A stretch of DNA of 40,005 nt from Sphaerosporella brunnea (taxonomy: Eukaryota; Ascomycota; Pezizomycetes; Pezizales; Pyronemataceae). Below the pieces are notes generated by a model. It ran no database searches. It was not told where the DNA came from and worked only from the letters and a program-made list of their open reading frames with translations. Shown in pieces: positions 20,031 to 30,262 of the stretch. The translations under genes were made by a program, and so were the position numbers. Positions within the stretch are counted from its first letter, which is position 1, and the number at the start of each line of letters is the position of its first letter. Location of the stretch: the NCBI GenBank assembly GCA_008704415.1, contig VXIS01000392.1, positions 1-40,005 on the forward strand, written 5' to 3'.

Positions 20031-20106
20031 ATCTCGGGCAGGTGGGCTGATTTGCTGAGTCCGAAACAGAGCGAGTCGAGCACAACGGAGGAGGGCAAGA
20101 GAGAGA
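20031..20106. other. Fold-point spacer with residual sequencing-adapter sequence
   Basis: These 76 bases separate the two arms and are the only non-duplicated sequence in the window. Read on the minus strand from 20107, they begin ATCTCTCTCTT, two mismatched bases, then CCTCCTCCGTTGT. Both blocks (11 and 13 bases) match the start and middle of the 45-base PacBio SMRTbell hairpin adapter as I know it, with three bases missing between them. The opposite edge reads ATCTC at 20031-20035, as expected for the other stem end. About 45 bases between (20036-20080) do not match the adapter and look like low-quality sequence, which would explain why adapter trimming missed it. Confidence 0.85.
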
Positions 20107-20502
20107 TGACGCTTGGGTGGTGTTTGTGTTTTTCTCCTTGCGTGCACTTTTGTCCAGGCATATCATATCGCACCGCAACAGTCAAGTGAATGAAGCATGC
20201 ACCAACTCGGCCGAGGAGCGTGCAGGACAATTGTGTGACCACATGCGCTGACGACTGTCGCCTTGGCGATGGGGACTTCCGAACGAACCTTACGTAAGCC
20301 CTGCCCGAACATTCCGAGTGATGCTTTATGTCACCGCTGGGGGGGCACAATTCTCTTTCACACGGGTTCGAGTTGAGCGACACATTTGCACCCCAGCAAA
20401 CCCGTCGACTTCAAGATGCACGTCTACGGGCCAGAGTAATGCGGCGGGGGAGGGCAGCAGAGTACCCTTTCCGGATAACCATCATCTCATCCATCGCAAG
20501 CC
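20107..20502. other. Sequence between fold point and first right-arm gene
   Basis: No gene is recognised. Frames here differ between arms (mirror 19633-20030). It is the 5' flank of the unknown protein gene, cut where the adapter spacer begins. Confidence 0.5.
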
Positions 20503-21291
20503 ATGGCGCCCCTCACGCCCAGCGACCGCCGCCTCTTCTCCGCCGCGCTAACCCTCACCCCCGCAGAAACCCACAGCATGCCAGCCCACCTCCTCCACAG
20601 CGGCACCAGCAGCAACAGCAGCGGCTCGTGCGCGACCCACGCGCCGCTGAACCAGCCGCTGCTCGCCTCGCTGGCGTCCCGCCTGCTGCTCGAAGCCCAG
20701 CTGAAGCTCCCGCAGCTGCTCGCCGCGCTGGCCCTGCCGCGCCTGCCACGCAAGCGTCTGCCGCCGCTGCTGCGTCTGGCGCGCGCGTACTCCGCGCTGG
20801 CGGAGCGCGTGGACCGCGGCGCCTGCGTCGGCTGCGCCGTCGCCGCCGTCGCCGTCGACGAGGACTGCCTGTTCGCGCTCGAGGCCGGCGCGAAGGTGTG
20901 GCGCCGCGACCGCAGCGCCCTCGAGCGCTGGCGCCTCGTCTGGGCCGCCCACGCGTCCCCGCGCTTCCTTGCCGAAACTGATTATGTCGCCCATGCGGTC
21001 AGGAGGGTGTTGCGGGCGCTGCGGCGCGCACGCGCTTGCGTTTGTTGCGCCGCTGAGCCCCCCGCCGCCCAGTGGAGTGCCGGCGTGAGGTACAGTCTTC
21101 CGGGAAACCCCTTTTGGATGCCGGAGCGCGGCGTCGCATACGTCGAGCTTCCTGCGCCGGAAAAGGGGGACGAGCAGCAGCAGCAGCAGCAGCTCGAGGA
21201 CAGCCCGCCGCCGCTGCCGCAGGTCGATCACGAGGCGGTGTATACCGCACACCGAGAGGCGAGGAAAGGCTGGTGGCGGTTCTCCGTGTGA
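20503..21291 (+). CDS. 262-residue protein of unknown function (better copy)
   Basis: ATG at 20503 begins MAPLTPSDRRLFSAAL. The protein is rich in Ala, Leu and Arg, with probable helices (LASLASRLLLEAQLKLPQLL and RKRLPPLLRLARAYSALAE), CVGC and CVCC pairs, a WRRDRSALERWRLVW segment, a Gln run near the C-terminus and TGA at 21289-21291. I recognise no family. High GC lengthens frames on the opposite strand too, but this frame is favoured because it keeps ordered hydrophobic and charged spacing and shares its strand with no better candidate. It sits about 400 bases from the fold point and tail-to-tail with the RING-like gene at 21387. Confidence 0.55.
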   Translation: MAPLTPSDRRLFSAALTLTPAETHSMPAHLLHSGTSSNSSGSCATHAPLNQPLLASLASRLLLEAQLKLPQLLAALALPRLPRKRLPPLLRLARAYSALAERVDRGACVGCAVAAVAVDEDCLFALEAGAKVWRRDRSALERWRLVWAAHASPRFLAETDYVAHAVRRVLRALRRARACVCCAAEPPAAQWSAGVRYSLPGNPFWMPERGVAYVELPAPEKGDEQQQQQQLEDSPPPLPQVDHEAVYTAHREARKGWWRFSV

Positions 21292-21386
21292 TGTTGTGGA
21301 CGCGATATGTTGTGAATTTTTTTTTTATGTAGTTAATGACATCGGACTTTACATGCAAAAGTAACATGCTTATTTGAAGTTGTTTC

Positions 21387-21632
21387 TCACAGCTGCTCCC
21401 ACCCACCCACGTGACTCCTCACGACCACATTCAACGCATACTCCACCGTGCGCGTGCACAGCGGACACCTCATTAGCTCCCCGCGCTCCGCAAAGCCTAT
21501 GTAGATGTTCCAGCACGCCTCGCAGAACGGCTGGCACGCGCACGGGCGCAGTATCGGCGCCGTCGACCTGTGGAGCGGCAGTGCGCAGAGTCTGCAGATG
21601 CGGTTAACGGTTGCTGTGTTTGTGGATGACAT
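21387..21632 (-). CDS. 81-residue RING-like protein, paralogue of the neighbouring finger (better copy)
   Basis: From ATG 21630-21632 the protein starts MSSTNTATVNRIC and carries ICRLCALPL, RPCACQPFCEACW and CPLCTRTVEYAL. The ligand spacing (C-x2-C-x14-C-x1-C-x3-C-x2-C-x15-C-x2-C) is identical to the divergent neighbour at 21810, with Cys in place of His at the fifth ligand. The frame is open 20 codons further upstream to 21692, but I prefer the inner ATG because it matches the short neighbour. The two starts are about 177 bases apart, so a shared bidirectional promoter is likely. This looks like a local inverted gene duplication. Function is inferred only from the finger. Confidence 0.72.
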   Translation of the reverse strand: MSSTNTATVNRICRLCALPLHRSTAPILRPCACQPFCEACWNIYIGFAERGELMRCPLCTRTVEYALNVVVRSHVGGWEQL

Positions 21633-21809
21633 GTTGCGTGGGGAAGGAAACCTGGGGCGCGGCTTATCTAGTCCTACTTCCCCGTATTTCAAAAAAAAAA
21701 AACAGCTGCAAATGGCAATTAAAAACGGCCTTCAAAAATCCTCCTCCCAATCACTATTTAACCCCCCCTCCCCTCACCTGGGGGGGCGGGGGGCAACATC
21801 AACAACGAA
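21633..21809. promoter_or_regulatory. Probable bidirectional promoter between the RING-like paralogues
   Basis: The region holds A- and T-runs, a CAGCTG box near 21701 with AATGGCAATT beside it, CCAATC-ACTATTTAA near 21746-21760 reading toward the plus gene, and a C/G-rich stretch just before the 21810 ATG. On the left arm it corresponds to about 18210-18434, which is longer and unreliable. Confidence 0.45.
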
Positions 21810-22025
21810 ATGCCGGCCTGCGAACTCTGCACCCAACACATCCTTCCGGCCCTGGGACCTACCCTGCAGCCCTGCGGCTGCCGCCCGTTCCATGAGGCCT
21901 GCTGGAGCCATTATCTCGCTTTCTTTCCGCTCGGGTCCCCCGCGCCTTGTCCGATTTGTAAGCGCTTGGTTGAGTATGTCGTGCGTGCTACGGTTAGGGG
22001 CGTGGGCGATGATGGGCCTTATTGA
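21810..22025 (+). CDS. 71-residue RING-like zinc-binding protein (better copy)
   Basis: The whole protein is little more than one finger. Metal ligands are C4, C7, C22, C24, H28, C31, C47 and C50, in QPCGCRPFHEACW and CPICKRLVEYVV. The order C4-H-C3 resembles the RING variant (RING-CH) class, with a short C-x3-H spacing. Such domains usually recruit E2 ubiquitin-conjugating enzymes, but a 71-residue protein without other domains may be an adaptor or metal-binding protein. ATG at 21810 starts MPACELC. A CCAATC and TATTTAA pair lies about 50-60 bases upstream. It is divergent from the paralogue at 21387-21632. Confidence 0.75.
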   Translation: MPACELCTQHILPALGPTLQPCGCRPFHEACWSHYLAFFPLGSPAPCPICKRLVEYVVRATVRGVGDDGPY

Positions 22026-22221
22026 TTGAGTGGGCTGGGTGTCGTGTGCTGCTACTGTTCTAGCAAGCTCATTCTATGCCATTTCATCTCCTGGAACAAA
22101 ATTCTGCCAGCGAGTAGCCGAGTGATGTTCAATGATTGTGTCCTTGCGAGTGAAAACTTAGCCCGGCAGGGGATTACTCTGGACCCACAAAAGCTCATTC
22201 ACACCCGCCCCCCCCCCACCC
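22026..22221. other. Convergent 3' region of RING-like and nicotianamine synthase-like genes
   Basis: Both genes end here. A C-run (22208-22217) lies just past the synthase stop. No separate gene is seen. The left equivalent is 17795-17983. Confidence 0.4.
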
Positions 22222-23228
22222 CTACAGCTTCCCCCTCACGCCTGTCCCCACCACTCTACAAACCACCACGGAATTGACCACACGGTTCCACGGATGCACG
22301 ACCAGCAACACCTCCAGCCCGAATCCCTGCAACGCACCCACATCGATCTCCTGATACAGCAGCTTCCTCAGCCCGTGCGCGCTCCTCAGCACCAGCAGCG
22401 ACCCCGCCGCGCACCGCCCCGCCACGTTCGCCAAGATCTTCCGCTTCTCCGCCTCCGTGTCCCCGACCAGCCCGGCGAGGAACACCACCTCGAACGACCC
22501 GAGATCCTGCACCGCCGCCGCGTCGGCGAGCTGGAACGTCAAACGGCCCGCCGCCATCGCTCCCGCGCCCGACGCGGTCCTGGCGAGCTTGGCGCAGAGC
22601 TGCGACGACGCCGCGATCGCCCGCGCACTGTTGTCGATGTTGTGCAGCCGCTCCGGCGGCGGGCTCAGCAGCGCCGAGAAGCAGAGGCTTGTCAGCGGCA
22701 AGGGGCCGGAGCCGATGAAGGCGACGGAGGCGATCCGGTGTGGGTGCACCGAGGAGATGGCCTGCAGCTCGAGGCGTGCGAGCTCCATGTAGTTCTGGAA
22801 GTAGGGGAAGGCGCGGAGGGCGGCGTGGGCTGGTCGGAGGGGTTTAGCGGCTTCCACAGAAAAGATGACGGCGGGAGGAGAGTTTCACCATTGCTGGAGG
22901 CTAGGATTTGCGCTGCCCAGTGGTTTTCGAGCAGGTACTCGCCGGTCGAACACGTCTTTCGTAGTTTCGCCGCGATCTCCCGGATGTGTGGGTCTGAGAG
23001 GATGTCGGAAACGGTGGACGAGCTGTACGGCCGTACGCAAAGCGATACCAGCTCTGAGAAGATGGCGTTGACGCCGGGAGACGGCGAGAGATTTGGCTGC
23101 CGGAGGAAGGCGTCGTAGATGCGGATCACGGAGGCGGTGACCGCAACAGCTGCAGGATCGAGCTCCGGAATTGGTGTCCGAGGTCGCTTTGACGCCGGTG
23201 GTCGAGGAGTGCTTCCGCGTGCCGACAT
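22222..23228 (-). CDS. Nicotianamine synthase-like protein (better copy, one frameshift)
   Basis: Nicotianamine synthases join aminocarboxypropyl groups from S-adenosylmethionine; fungal relatives are known and may make nicotianamine-type metal chelators. The first part, from ATG 23226-23228, reads MSARGSTPRPP, then FSELVSLCVRP and VSDILSDPHIREIAAKLRK. The second part carries the family core: FPYFQNYMELARLE, the SAM-binding VAFIGSGPLPLTS, NIDNSARAIAAS, VVFLAGLVGDTEAEKRKIL, LLVLRSAHGLRKLLY and HPWNRVVNSVVV, ending at TAG 22222. The two parts are in different frames, joined at about 22865-22890. There the left arm (near 17122-17155) is one base shorter and reads straight through, so the shift is most likely a base-call error. 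The corrected length is about 335 residues, normal for the family. The in-frame codon at 23297 is TTG, so 23228 is the better start. It is convergent with the RING-like gene at 21810. Confidence 0.85.
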
Positions 23229-24204
23229 CTGGTCCGTGGAATAAATGGAGAGAGAAGTGTTATCTCGATCTGCTGCTCTGGAAGATGGTTCTATCAAGAC
23301 CGACGGATCAAGCTGCAGTTAAAACACCCAACCGGCACAGTACATACCCCGCACAGGTAGTTTTTGTGCTCTTCGAACATGCGTACTATTTTGGCACGTT
23401 GAAAAACTGCGTGCGGGCTTGTTCTAACGTCTTGTGGCTTCTCGGCGGTCGCATTCGCCAATCGCTTCTTCTCCAATTGCATTCACGTAACCAACCCATA
23501 TGATAATATTTTTTTTGCGATGTCATGTCGTCTGCTTCGGCCAATCAGAGCGGCTCCATATCGCTTGACGCAGGGGTGCAGATTGCCGAACCCCCGCTCG
23601 AAGAATTGCTTTCGGCCCCGCAAGATGGCGATGACGTTGATCATGCAAAACAAGGGATGACAGAAGAGTGCTGAGCCGGCAAGTGGAGACTTCTTGAGAC
23701 ATCGCCGTCCGACCGATCGCGATGCACCAAGCTCAAACCAATCGCTGCTGCTTTCTTTGTCGGCGAGGCAACAATTCATGGATTGCAAAGGGCGCCTATG
23801 GGATATCGGTGGGTTCGTCGGTGGCCTTCCCTGAAGCCGCGCGGGGGATCCCAGTGGCAGTTGCTGCGATATGTTGAGATGGCTAGAAGAGCACTTATCT
23901 TGGTAGGTAGGTCTTCGAAAGGAGCAAAGGGCCCGGCTTTTTGCTAGCATGGGCTCCAGGAACAAGAGCTATAGATGGGTTAGGGACAGGATTTGGGTTG
24001 GGAATTGCGTGAGAGGTATGCATGCGTGGGTGGGAATTAGGTCAAAGGTCAGTTGTCAATTTTTGCCAAATTGCCGGCCTGCAGTATGGCTTACATAATT
24101 CCCCAAACACGGCAATCGGCAGATTTAGCGACGTTAGGCGCTTATCGCGGTCCGAAACCGCCACACGAAGGAGTCGAGACCCGATCTTCTGGGGTCGCCG
24201 ATGC
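23229..24204. other. Upstream region of the nicotianamine synthase-like gene (right arm)
   Basis: A 160-codon frame on the minus strand (23483-23965) lacks recognisable motifs and does not survive on the left arm. A long T-run (23511-23518) and ATGATAAT sequence occur near 23500. No gene is called. Confidence 0.4.
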
Positions 24205-24510
24205 TTAAACCGCAGACGCCCAACTGAGCGGGCTATACCGGTGGTCCCTAATGTACAAAGAGATGCCCCTCTGCTTCCACAAGCACTGTCTCAGCCTATC
24301 GCTGCCCCGCTCATAGCCAAGCTTTCGAGAGTCCAGATCCAGCCAGGAATTAGCAGAGAGTAAGAATGGGAGCTTGGAAACGGAGAATAACCTGTGGTGT
24401 AGACATGCGGTAGTGCTGAGGAAAATAGCGCCATTGCGCGGTACTAGTTCAGGCAAGGTGATTTGACCTGCAGGTTCGCAGAACGCTAAAGAGATATCTT
24501 GAATCTTCAT
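24205..24510 (-). CDS. Possible small protein of unknown function (better copy)
   Basis: An ATG at 24508-24510 opens a 101-residue frame starting MKIQDISLAFCEPAG and containing LVPRNGAIFLSTTA and DRLRQCLWKQRG. It is not recognised. It lies upstream of the nicotianamine synthase-like gene on the same strand, about 980 bases away. Composition is mildly protein-like, but there is no motif, no clear promoter, and the counterpart at 15470-15775 is frameshifted. It may be chance. Confidence 0.25.
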   Translation of the reverse strand: MKIQDISLAFCEPAGQITLPELVPRNGAIFLSTTACLHHRLFSVSKLPFLLSANSWLDLDSRKLGYERGSDRLRQCLWKQRGISLYIRDHRYSPLSWASAV

Positions 24511-24865
24511 TTCTGGTGGCAGATTAAGAAAAAAGGTGTTTGTGTTGCGTGACGAACTGGCAGAGTGCGCAAAGGCCGTTGTCAAGTCACGTTTGTATGG
24601 GGCCCCATACAAAATCTGCTTTCGAAATATTTGGACCAAATGGTGATTTTTGGTAAGGTGGTGAAAAGTGAGTGATTTAGCTGTGAACTAGGAAAGCTGC
24701 GACTTTTCCCATTGTTTTTGTCCTGGTACTGTACTTACCTACCTTAGCAGGGTGGGGTGTTTTGGAAAATGGTTATGCAATCATTATATGACAATGTCTA
24801 AGCCAATAGGCCAAAACAGTATCATGTAATGCACTTTCGGATCTAAGCTCATATGCTGCTAAGGC
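24511..24865. other. Intergenic, mirror of 15116-15469
   Basis: It contains the GTATGGGGCCCCATAC palindrome at about 24594-24609 and the TACCTACCTTAGCAGGG motif near 24736. No gene is seen. Confidence 0.4.
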
Positions 24866-25170
24866 TAGGGGTCGATAATTACGGTTCAATTGCGTACGAA
24901 ACCTAAGGTATGGTAACGCTACGTTCTAGATTACAGCACTTGGGGGAGGTATAAAGCTTTATTTGATGCCTGAGTGCGGTAGAGCCTGATACTAGCCTAA
25001 GGACGACGCCCATGCCGCCTCAACTTGAAACTTGACGCTCGGAGATCGAAGAGTGAGGACGCGGCCTTTCAGAGAGGACGCAGCCTCAAGCTCCTTTAAG
25101 GTGAGAACAGGATGGATATAAAGCACACCAATTTCCACCCACTCGGACTCGGAGTCTCAGACAGAAAGAA

Positions 25171-25878
25171 ATGCCTGGCCATACCGACCCCGAATTTTTA
25201 AGCAACTTTGAAATCCGCGACGCACCGCAAGGCGCAGAGATAAAATCCACTGACCTACACCGACGACTTGTGGAGTATTAACTTGAGTCAGTGCGAAACC
25301 ACGCACTGCCTGCACTGTGGATGGAAAGGTGCGAAGAACACAACTCGCGCAAAACGCCATCTCAGGGATGAGTGTGAACAATACCGCAACTTCCTACGCT
25401 TCAATGGACGAGAAGAAGAACTGGATGACGACAATCGGCTTCCATTGACAAACACTATCCGACATCTGACTTTATCATAAAGCACTGTGCAAATCCGCAG
25501 GTAACGCAGGGCCAGTTTGCGAAATACAGAAGCCACCATGAGCCCTTTCGTCGTCGCAGTTAGATTTGGGAGCTCGCAGAGGATGCTCGTAATTTTTGGG
25601 AAGAAATGGCACCCTTCGCAAAAGACCTTGCTGAGCTTGCACTCAAGCTCTCTAATTCTGTGCCCTCTGAGCGGTCCTTTTCTACCAGGAATCTTGTGCA
25701 TGATAAAAAGAGGAATCGTCTTACAGCAGAACGAGCCGATAAGCTGTCCTACATCCATGTAAACATGCGTATCCACGAGCGCTCCTTCCGAGAACCACGC
25801 AATTGGCATCAGGTTGAAGAACAGCAGTCACAGGAAATTGAGGAGGAGTTGACGGAACTTGAAGACGAATTTGTGTAA
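25171..25878 (+). pseudogene. Collapsed hAT transposase (right copy)
   Basis: Mirror of 14103-14810. The BED-like finger is at about 25295-25370 and the dimerisation block at 25564-25878, ending in TAA. Confidence 0.82.
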
Positions 25879-26180
25879 AGGCCTGGAAAAACGCGCGCGA
25901 CTGCCGGCGTCGGCGTGCTCAGGCTTGTACTGTTTGACATCGAAAAATGCCAAAATAAATGCCAAAAAAAGACCGCCTCATGCTATCACTCTGGCTCGGC
26001 GCAACTGTGTTTTCACAATAGTATAAGGGTATTCCTCTGCATGATGCATATGCATTCTAAATGTTACACGGCATATGACTTTGTGTGGAGCCAGGATTTC
26101 TTGGGGGCGGAGATTTTTGTTTGGCTGGATGTGCAACCCTGCGACTGTGTGGTAGGGTAGATGATTGCCGTGTGATGGTG

Positions 26181-26423
26181 CAACTGTAGGGCGAGGACTT
26201 CTTGGAATGAGGATTTCCATTGGGAGGGGCGGGGATTGCTGGGGGTGGGTATTCCTTGAGGCGGTGATTTCTTAGGGCGGGGATTTCCTGGGTCGAGGGC
26301 CGCAAGTTTCTTGGAGGACCGGGGATTTCTTGGGGCGGGGGTTTCTTGGGGGCGTGGATTTCTCAAAGAGGAGGTTTCTTGGCCCAGGGATTTCGTGGGC
26401 TGGAGATTTCCTAAGCTAGACAC
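26181..26423. repeat. Degenerate minisatellite (right copy)
   Basis: Mirror of 13558-13800, read as GGGCGGGGATTTCTTGG units. Confidence 0.8.
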
Positions 26424-27049
26424 TCTTACTGGAATGTGGCACGGCAGATGATCATCAGTGGAGTGTTTTTTTGGGAATCAAAAAAAGCAAAAAAAAAAGC
26501 AGACACTTTCAATCAATTGTTTCAGGCTGGGACGAATTATCGCGTGATGAATGGGATCTTTGAACATGACCAAGAAGATTGGGAAACGTATATAATGGCG
26601 TTATACTAAGAAGTGCTAATCATAGGCCGCAAGAATCTTGTTTCCGGTAGTTTTGGTTTCGCTTGCGGGATGGTATAGAACTACAGCGGTATATAATATT
26701 TATCGACCCCTATTCTATGGGTGGGTGATGGTTAGTGAGTAAAACAATTATTTCGCTGCTAACCATTATATAACCATTATATGAGAAAAGCTCATATGCC
26801 CTACTCTCCGCACCCTCGCCGCGCGGCGGGCATCCGACCCCGACGCGGCGGTAATACCCGCCAGGCGCCAGACATCGCCATCACCATCATTATCAACACA
26901 TAATCATCATCATCGTCGTCGAGTCGTGCGCCTCGCCTGCCTCAACCCCCAAAACTGAGGCGACACCACCAGTGGATGGCGCAGGAAAACGTAACTGAAG
27001 ATGTGGTGATGCCGAAGCCGGAAGCCTACTCGTGACCGATATATGGCTG

Positions 27050-27378
27050 ATTGGAAAGCTCAACACCATTGCTGTAACGGCGTGATGAATTGCGGCAACA
27101 CATGATGTCACTTGCAGAGCACGCGATGTCACTCGAGTTTGCTCCCAACTTTGGTTGATGTCTAACCATTCAATAACCATTATATACGGACTATTTGATG
27201 AGCAGGGATTATTTGATGAGCAAGGCTGTGGGTTTTGAGCAAACACTAGTTTCTGATCGATCATCGTGTTTACCACCGGATATCCTTTTTGTGGCGACCA
27301 TTTTTCTAGAAAACCCATTACATCACCATTTCTTCTACCTGAGCATGATATAACAGTCATGTAAGCTTTACCGTCTGG
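27050..27378 (+). repeat. Dispersed repeat, copy B (right copy)
   Basis: Mirror of 12604-12932. Confidence 0.7.
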
Positions 27379-30145
27379 AAAAGGGTCATATGACGATTTT
27401 TAAAAACGGCCGTCCCCTGCTAAGGTACTTAGGTACTTAGTAGGTACTTAGATAGAAGTTTTACGCAGAGAGAATATAATAGCAAGTGGAATGGCTTCAC
27501 CGACCTTCGCGAGTTTGTGAATTGAGAACTACCCCGCAGTGCCCTTCTTCACAAGAGTCGCTCGAGAACAATACCACAAGAAATAAGGTCAATCGAACAA
27601 ACACATACATCGACAATAATAGGGATTATAATTTTTGGTTTTCAAAAAAATTAAAAAATAGATTGATATCGCTTCAAGTTTGAGGTTTAACGCTGAATCT
27701 ACACCCGAGTGAGATCCAGTGCATATCATCTTTAACTCTCACGCGGTTTTTTAAGCTTCCGCCATCCGACACAAGCAACCAACCAAGCAAGCCGATTTAT
27801 TGTGAAAATTCAGGGAACATTCATAAAGTATCTGCCGCGCTGTTGCTTGCTGGTTTTGCTCTCATGTTTCTTTTTTAATTTTTCTGGTAAAGTTTGCGGT
27901 GTTGTCGTTGTGTATTTCACGTTGCGGCCTTGTCCGCACTGTGCACTCTGCTCGATTATTTTGTCAATTTTGGTCGCAAAAACTGGGCTGTCTACAATCG
28001 CTCGTGCTCTCCCTCGCTTTTTGTCCCTTTGGAATCAACACAAATTCCGGAAGAGCAAAGGTCTACAATGCCCGTCAAAAGCGAGTTGTGTTTTAATCTA
28101 CCCACGCATTCTATAATGCCCGCACAACAACGCAACAACACAGACTAAGTTGACCACCGCCACCATCAGCGTAAAAATTATCATATCGAACATATCGAGT
28201 ACGATCACTCGTCACCGCCACATATCTCAGACAGCTGCGAAGCCATGCTCACAGTGCACACTCAATCTACAGAACTCTGCTCCCGTACAAAGCTTGCCAT
28301 GGTTCCAAATCATCAACTTCAGCCAGCGAAGTGTCGACCTCAAAGATTCCGCAGGCAACGGCAGCTTCCCGAGCACTTTGGCGGCTTCGCCGACTCGTGG
28401 AATTCTTGGCTGCAACCTGGTGCAAGTTAATCTTTCACTCATCTCGTTATACGGGATCTGAATGTCGCTGGCCGCTGAAGGAGCAACTCGCAGAAGCACA
28501 GTAACGAGGTGCCACTGAGAGCTCCACTGACACGGCTTTTCTGGGAGTGGAGCCATTTATCAAACTCCCAGTACTGCAGGTTTCAACTGTAAATGGCACG
28601 AATATACTAGACCCATGTGTAGGTGGTAGTTTGTAGCTTGGATAGGACACTATGGTGAGAGATTTCAGAAACTTTTTGTGTCAGGGTTCGATAGCTTGTT
28701 TGTCCGACAGGTCGCCGGTACCGTTTGCCCGGCAGGATGGAACATTTTTGTGTTTTTCGAAGGAGAGATTGAATTCGGCTGCTTCCATGGCATGAGGTAC
28801 AAGCGGGTCACTCGTGTGTGTGTGTGTGCAATCAAATTTATTGTTTGCATGCAAACTATAAAAGCTATGTCAGGCCGGACAAAGATAATTACAGTGGATC
28901 ACTCGCTCGGCTGGCAGACTTGAACTCGCCTCCTGAAACCAAAGGAAAAAAGGAAGATGGGATGCTGGCCGGCCATAAAATCCCTAGGAGACGCGATGCC
29001 TACTGGCCGTAGTCCCACAGTGCCCAGCAGAGCCCGAGGAGACAGGATGCCTACATATCGTGCAACACTGTGACCGGTATGACCTGCCAACGAGGCAGCA
29101 TGCCTATCCCGTAGGCGACCGAGAGATGGTTAAGCTCGCACCGGGCACTGAGCGACGACCGGAGACCGCGCGGCGACGCCTTCCACGTGGTGTATTTGAT
29201 AGGGTGGACCCCTGAGCGACCGCGCCGGCGGTCGGCAGTGGGTGGACCCTCAGGCTGACGCCGACAGAAGCCGAAGGGATCGCGGAATGACGAAACTGGT
29301 ATCCGGTTGGCGATGCTCAACATTATGACTGCGAGCTCGCGATGCCAGTACGAATACCAGCGGGAATACAGACCCCATGAAGTTGAGGGTTTTTCAAACC
29401 AGTCTACCGTGGCAGTGGTGTGAGTTGACGGTATGGGGACGTTAGAGATTTGATCGCAGAACCGGGCTTTCCTGCGCGGGCACATGCGTACGCATGCGCA
29501 TCGGCAATTCACTGGTCGGCCTGAGGTGATCATCACTGCCATCGCGTGCCGACAATCGAAGACTCACGGAATCGTATCACCTACGGGTCCCCCACCGGAC
29601 CTGCAGAGATCGCCGATAAGGTTGGTGGGCTGCCGGAGGTGGAGTGCAGCCATCCGAACAGGCGCCTGTTGCGTCTACGGCGCATCCACCGGCGTCTCCA
29701 GTTACCCACCCCGCCCTGCCGTATCGTGCCCTGGACGCCCCGCCGCGCCGCGCGTTGTGCTTTTACAAGGTAACCAAAAAACCAGATTTCCGAGCCGGGG
29801 CCTAGGCGGCCCGGGATAGACGACTTTTATTTTACGGTGTACACCGCCCACAGCACAATCCCCACGCGGGTAAAAACTCTCGGGAGTTAAGATTTACAAA
29901 AAAAAAATTCAAAATTGATAGGAAGAAGTGGAGGTCTCGGGAGTCACAAGCCACGTTTAAGAGAGTTGACGATGTCAGTGTTTAAGACATGCCACTGTTT
30001 GTTTTTGACAAACGCTCTGCTTACCGTGATAGATGTCCGCTACCATGGGACATCGTTGAAGTGGTGGCGTATTGCAGCACAGCAGCGTCTGCGTTATTAA
30101 AACTGTTGGAAAACAAAAGGAAAACATTTTAATACCTCAACCGCT
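27379..30145. other. Long stretch without a recognisable gene, mirror of 9838-12603
   Basis: It includes the GC-rich block (29022-29822), the GT microsatellite (28814-28828) and the GTTTGCATGCAAAC palindrome (28843-28856). Frames are overlapping and motif-free. Confidence 0.45.
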
Positions 30146-30262
30146 TTGATAACGTCTACTCAACTCAAACGTACGATTTCTACACATTTTATCATTATGA
30201 TAACAATTCCAGACACGCCATTCTCTCAAAAAGTGTCATTTTATTTACCCCCCTTTTTTCAG

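Larger units (their letters stand above)
24866..26712. mobile_element. hAT element remnant (right copy)
   Basis: Mirror of 13270-15115. It is one base longer because of a run of 10 instead of 9 A near 26491. Confidence 0.6.

Noticed and set aside
20107..20110. A short genuine genomic loop making a natural hairpin end (for example a hairpin telomere)
   Set aside because: No telomeric or AT-rich hairpin sequence is present, and the adjoining 26 bases match the sequencing adapter.
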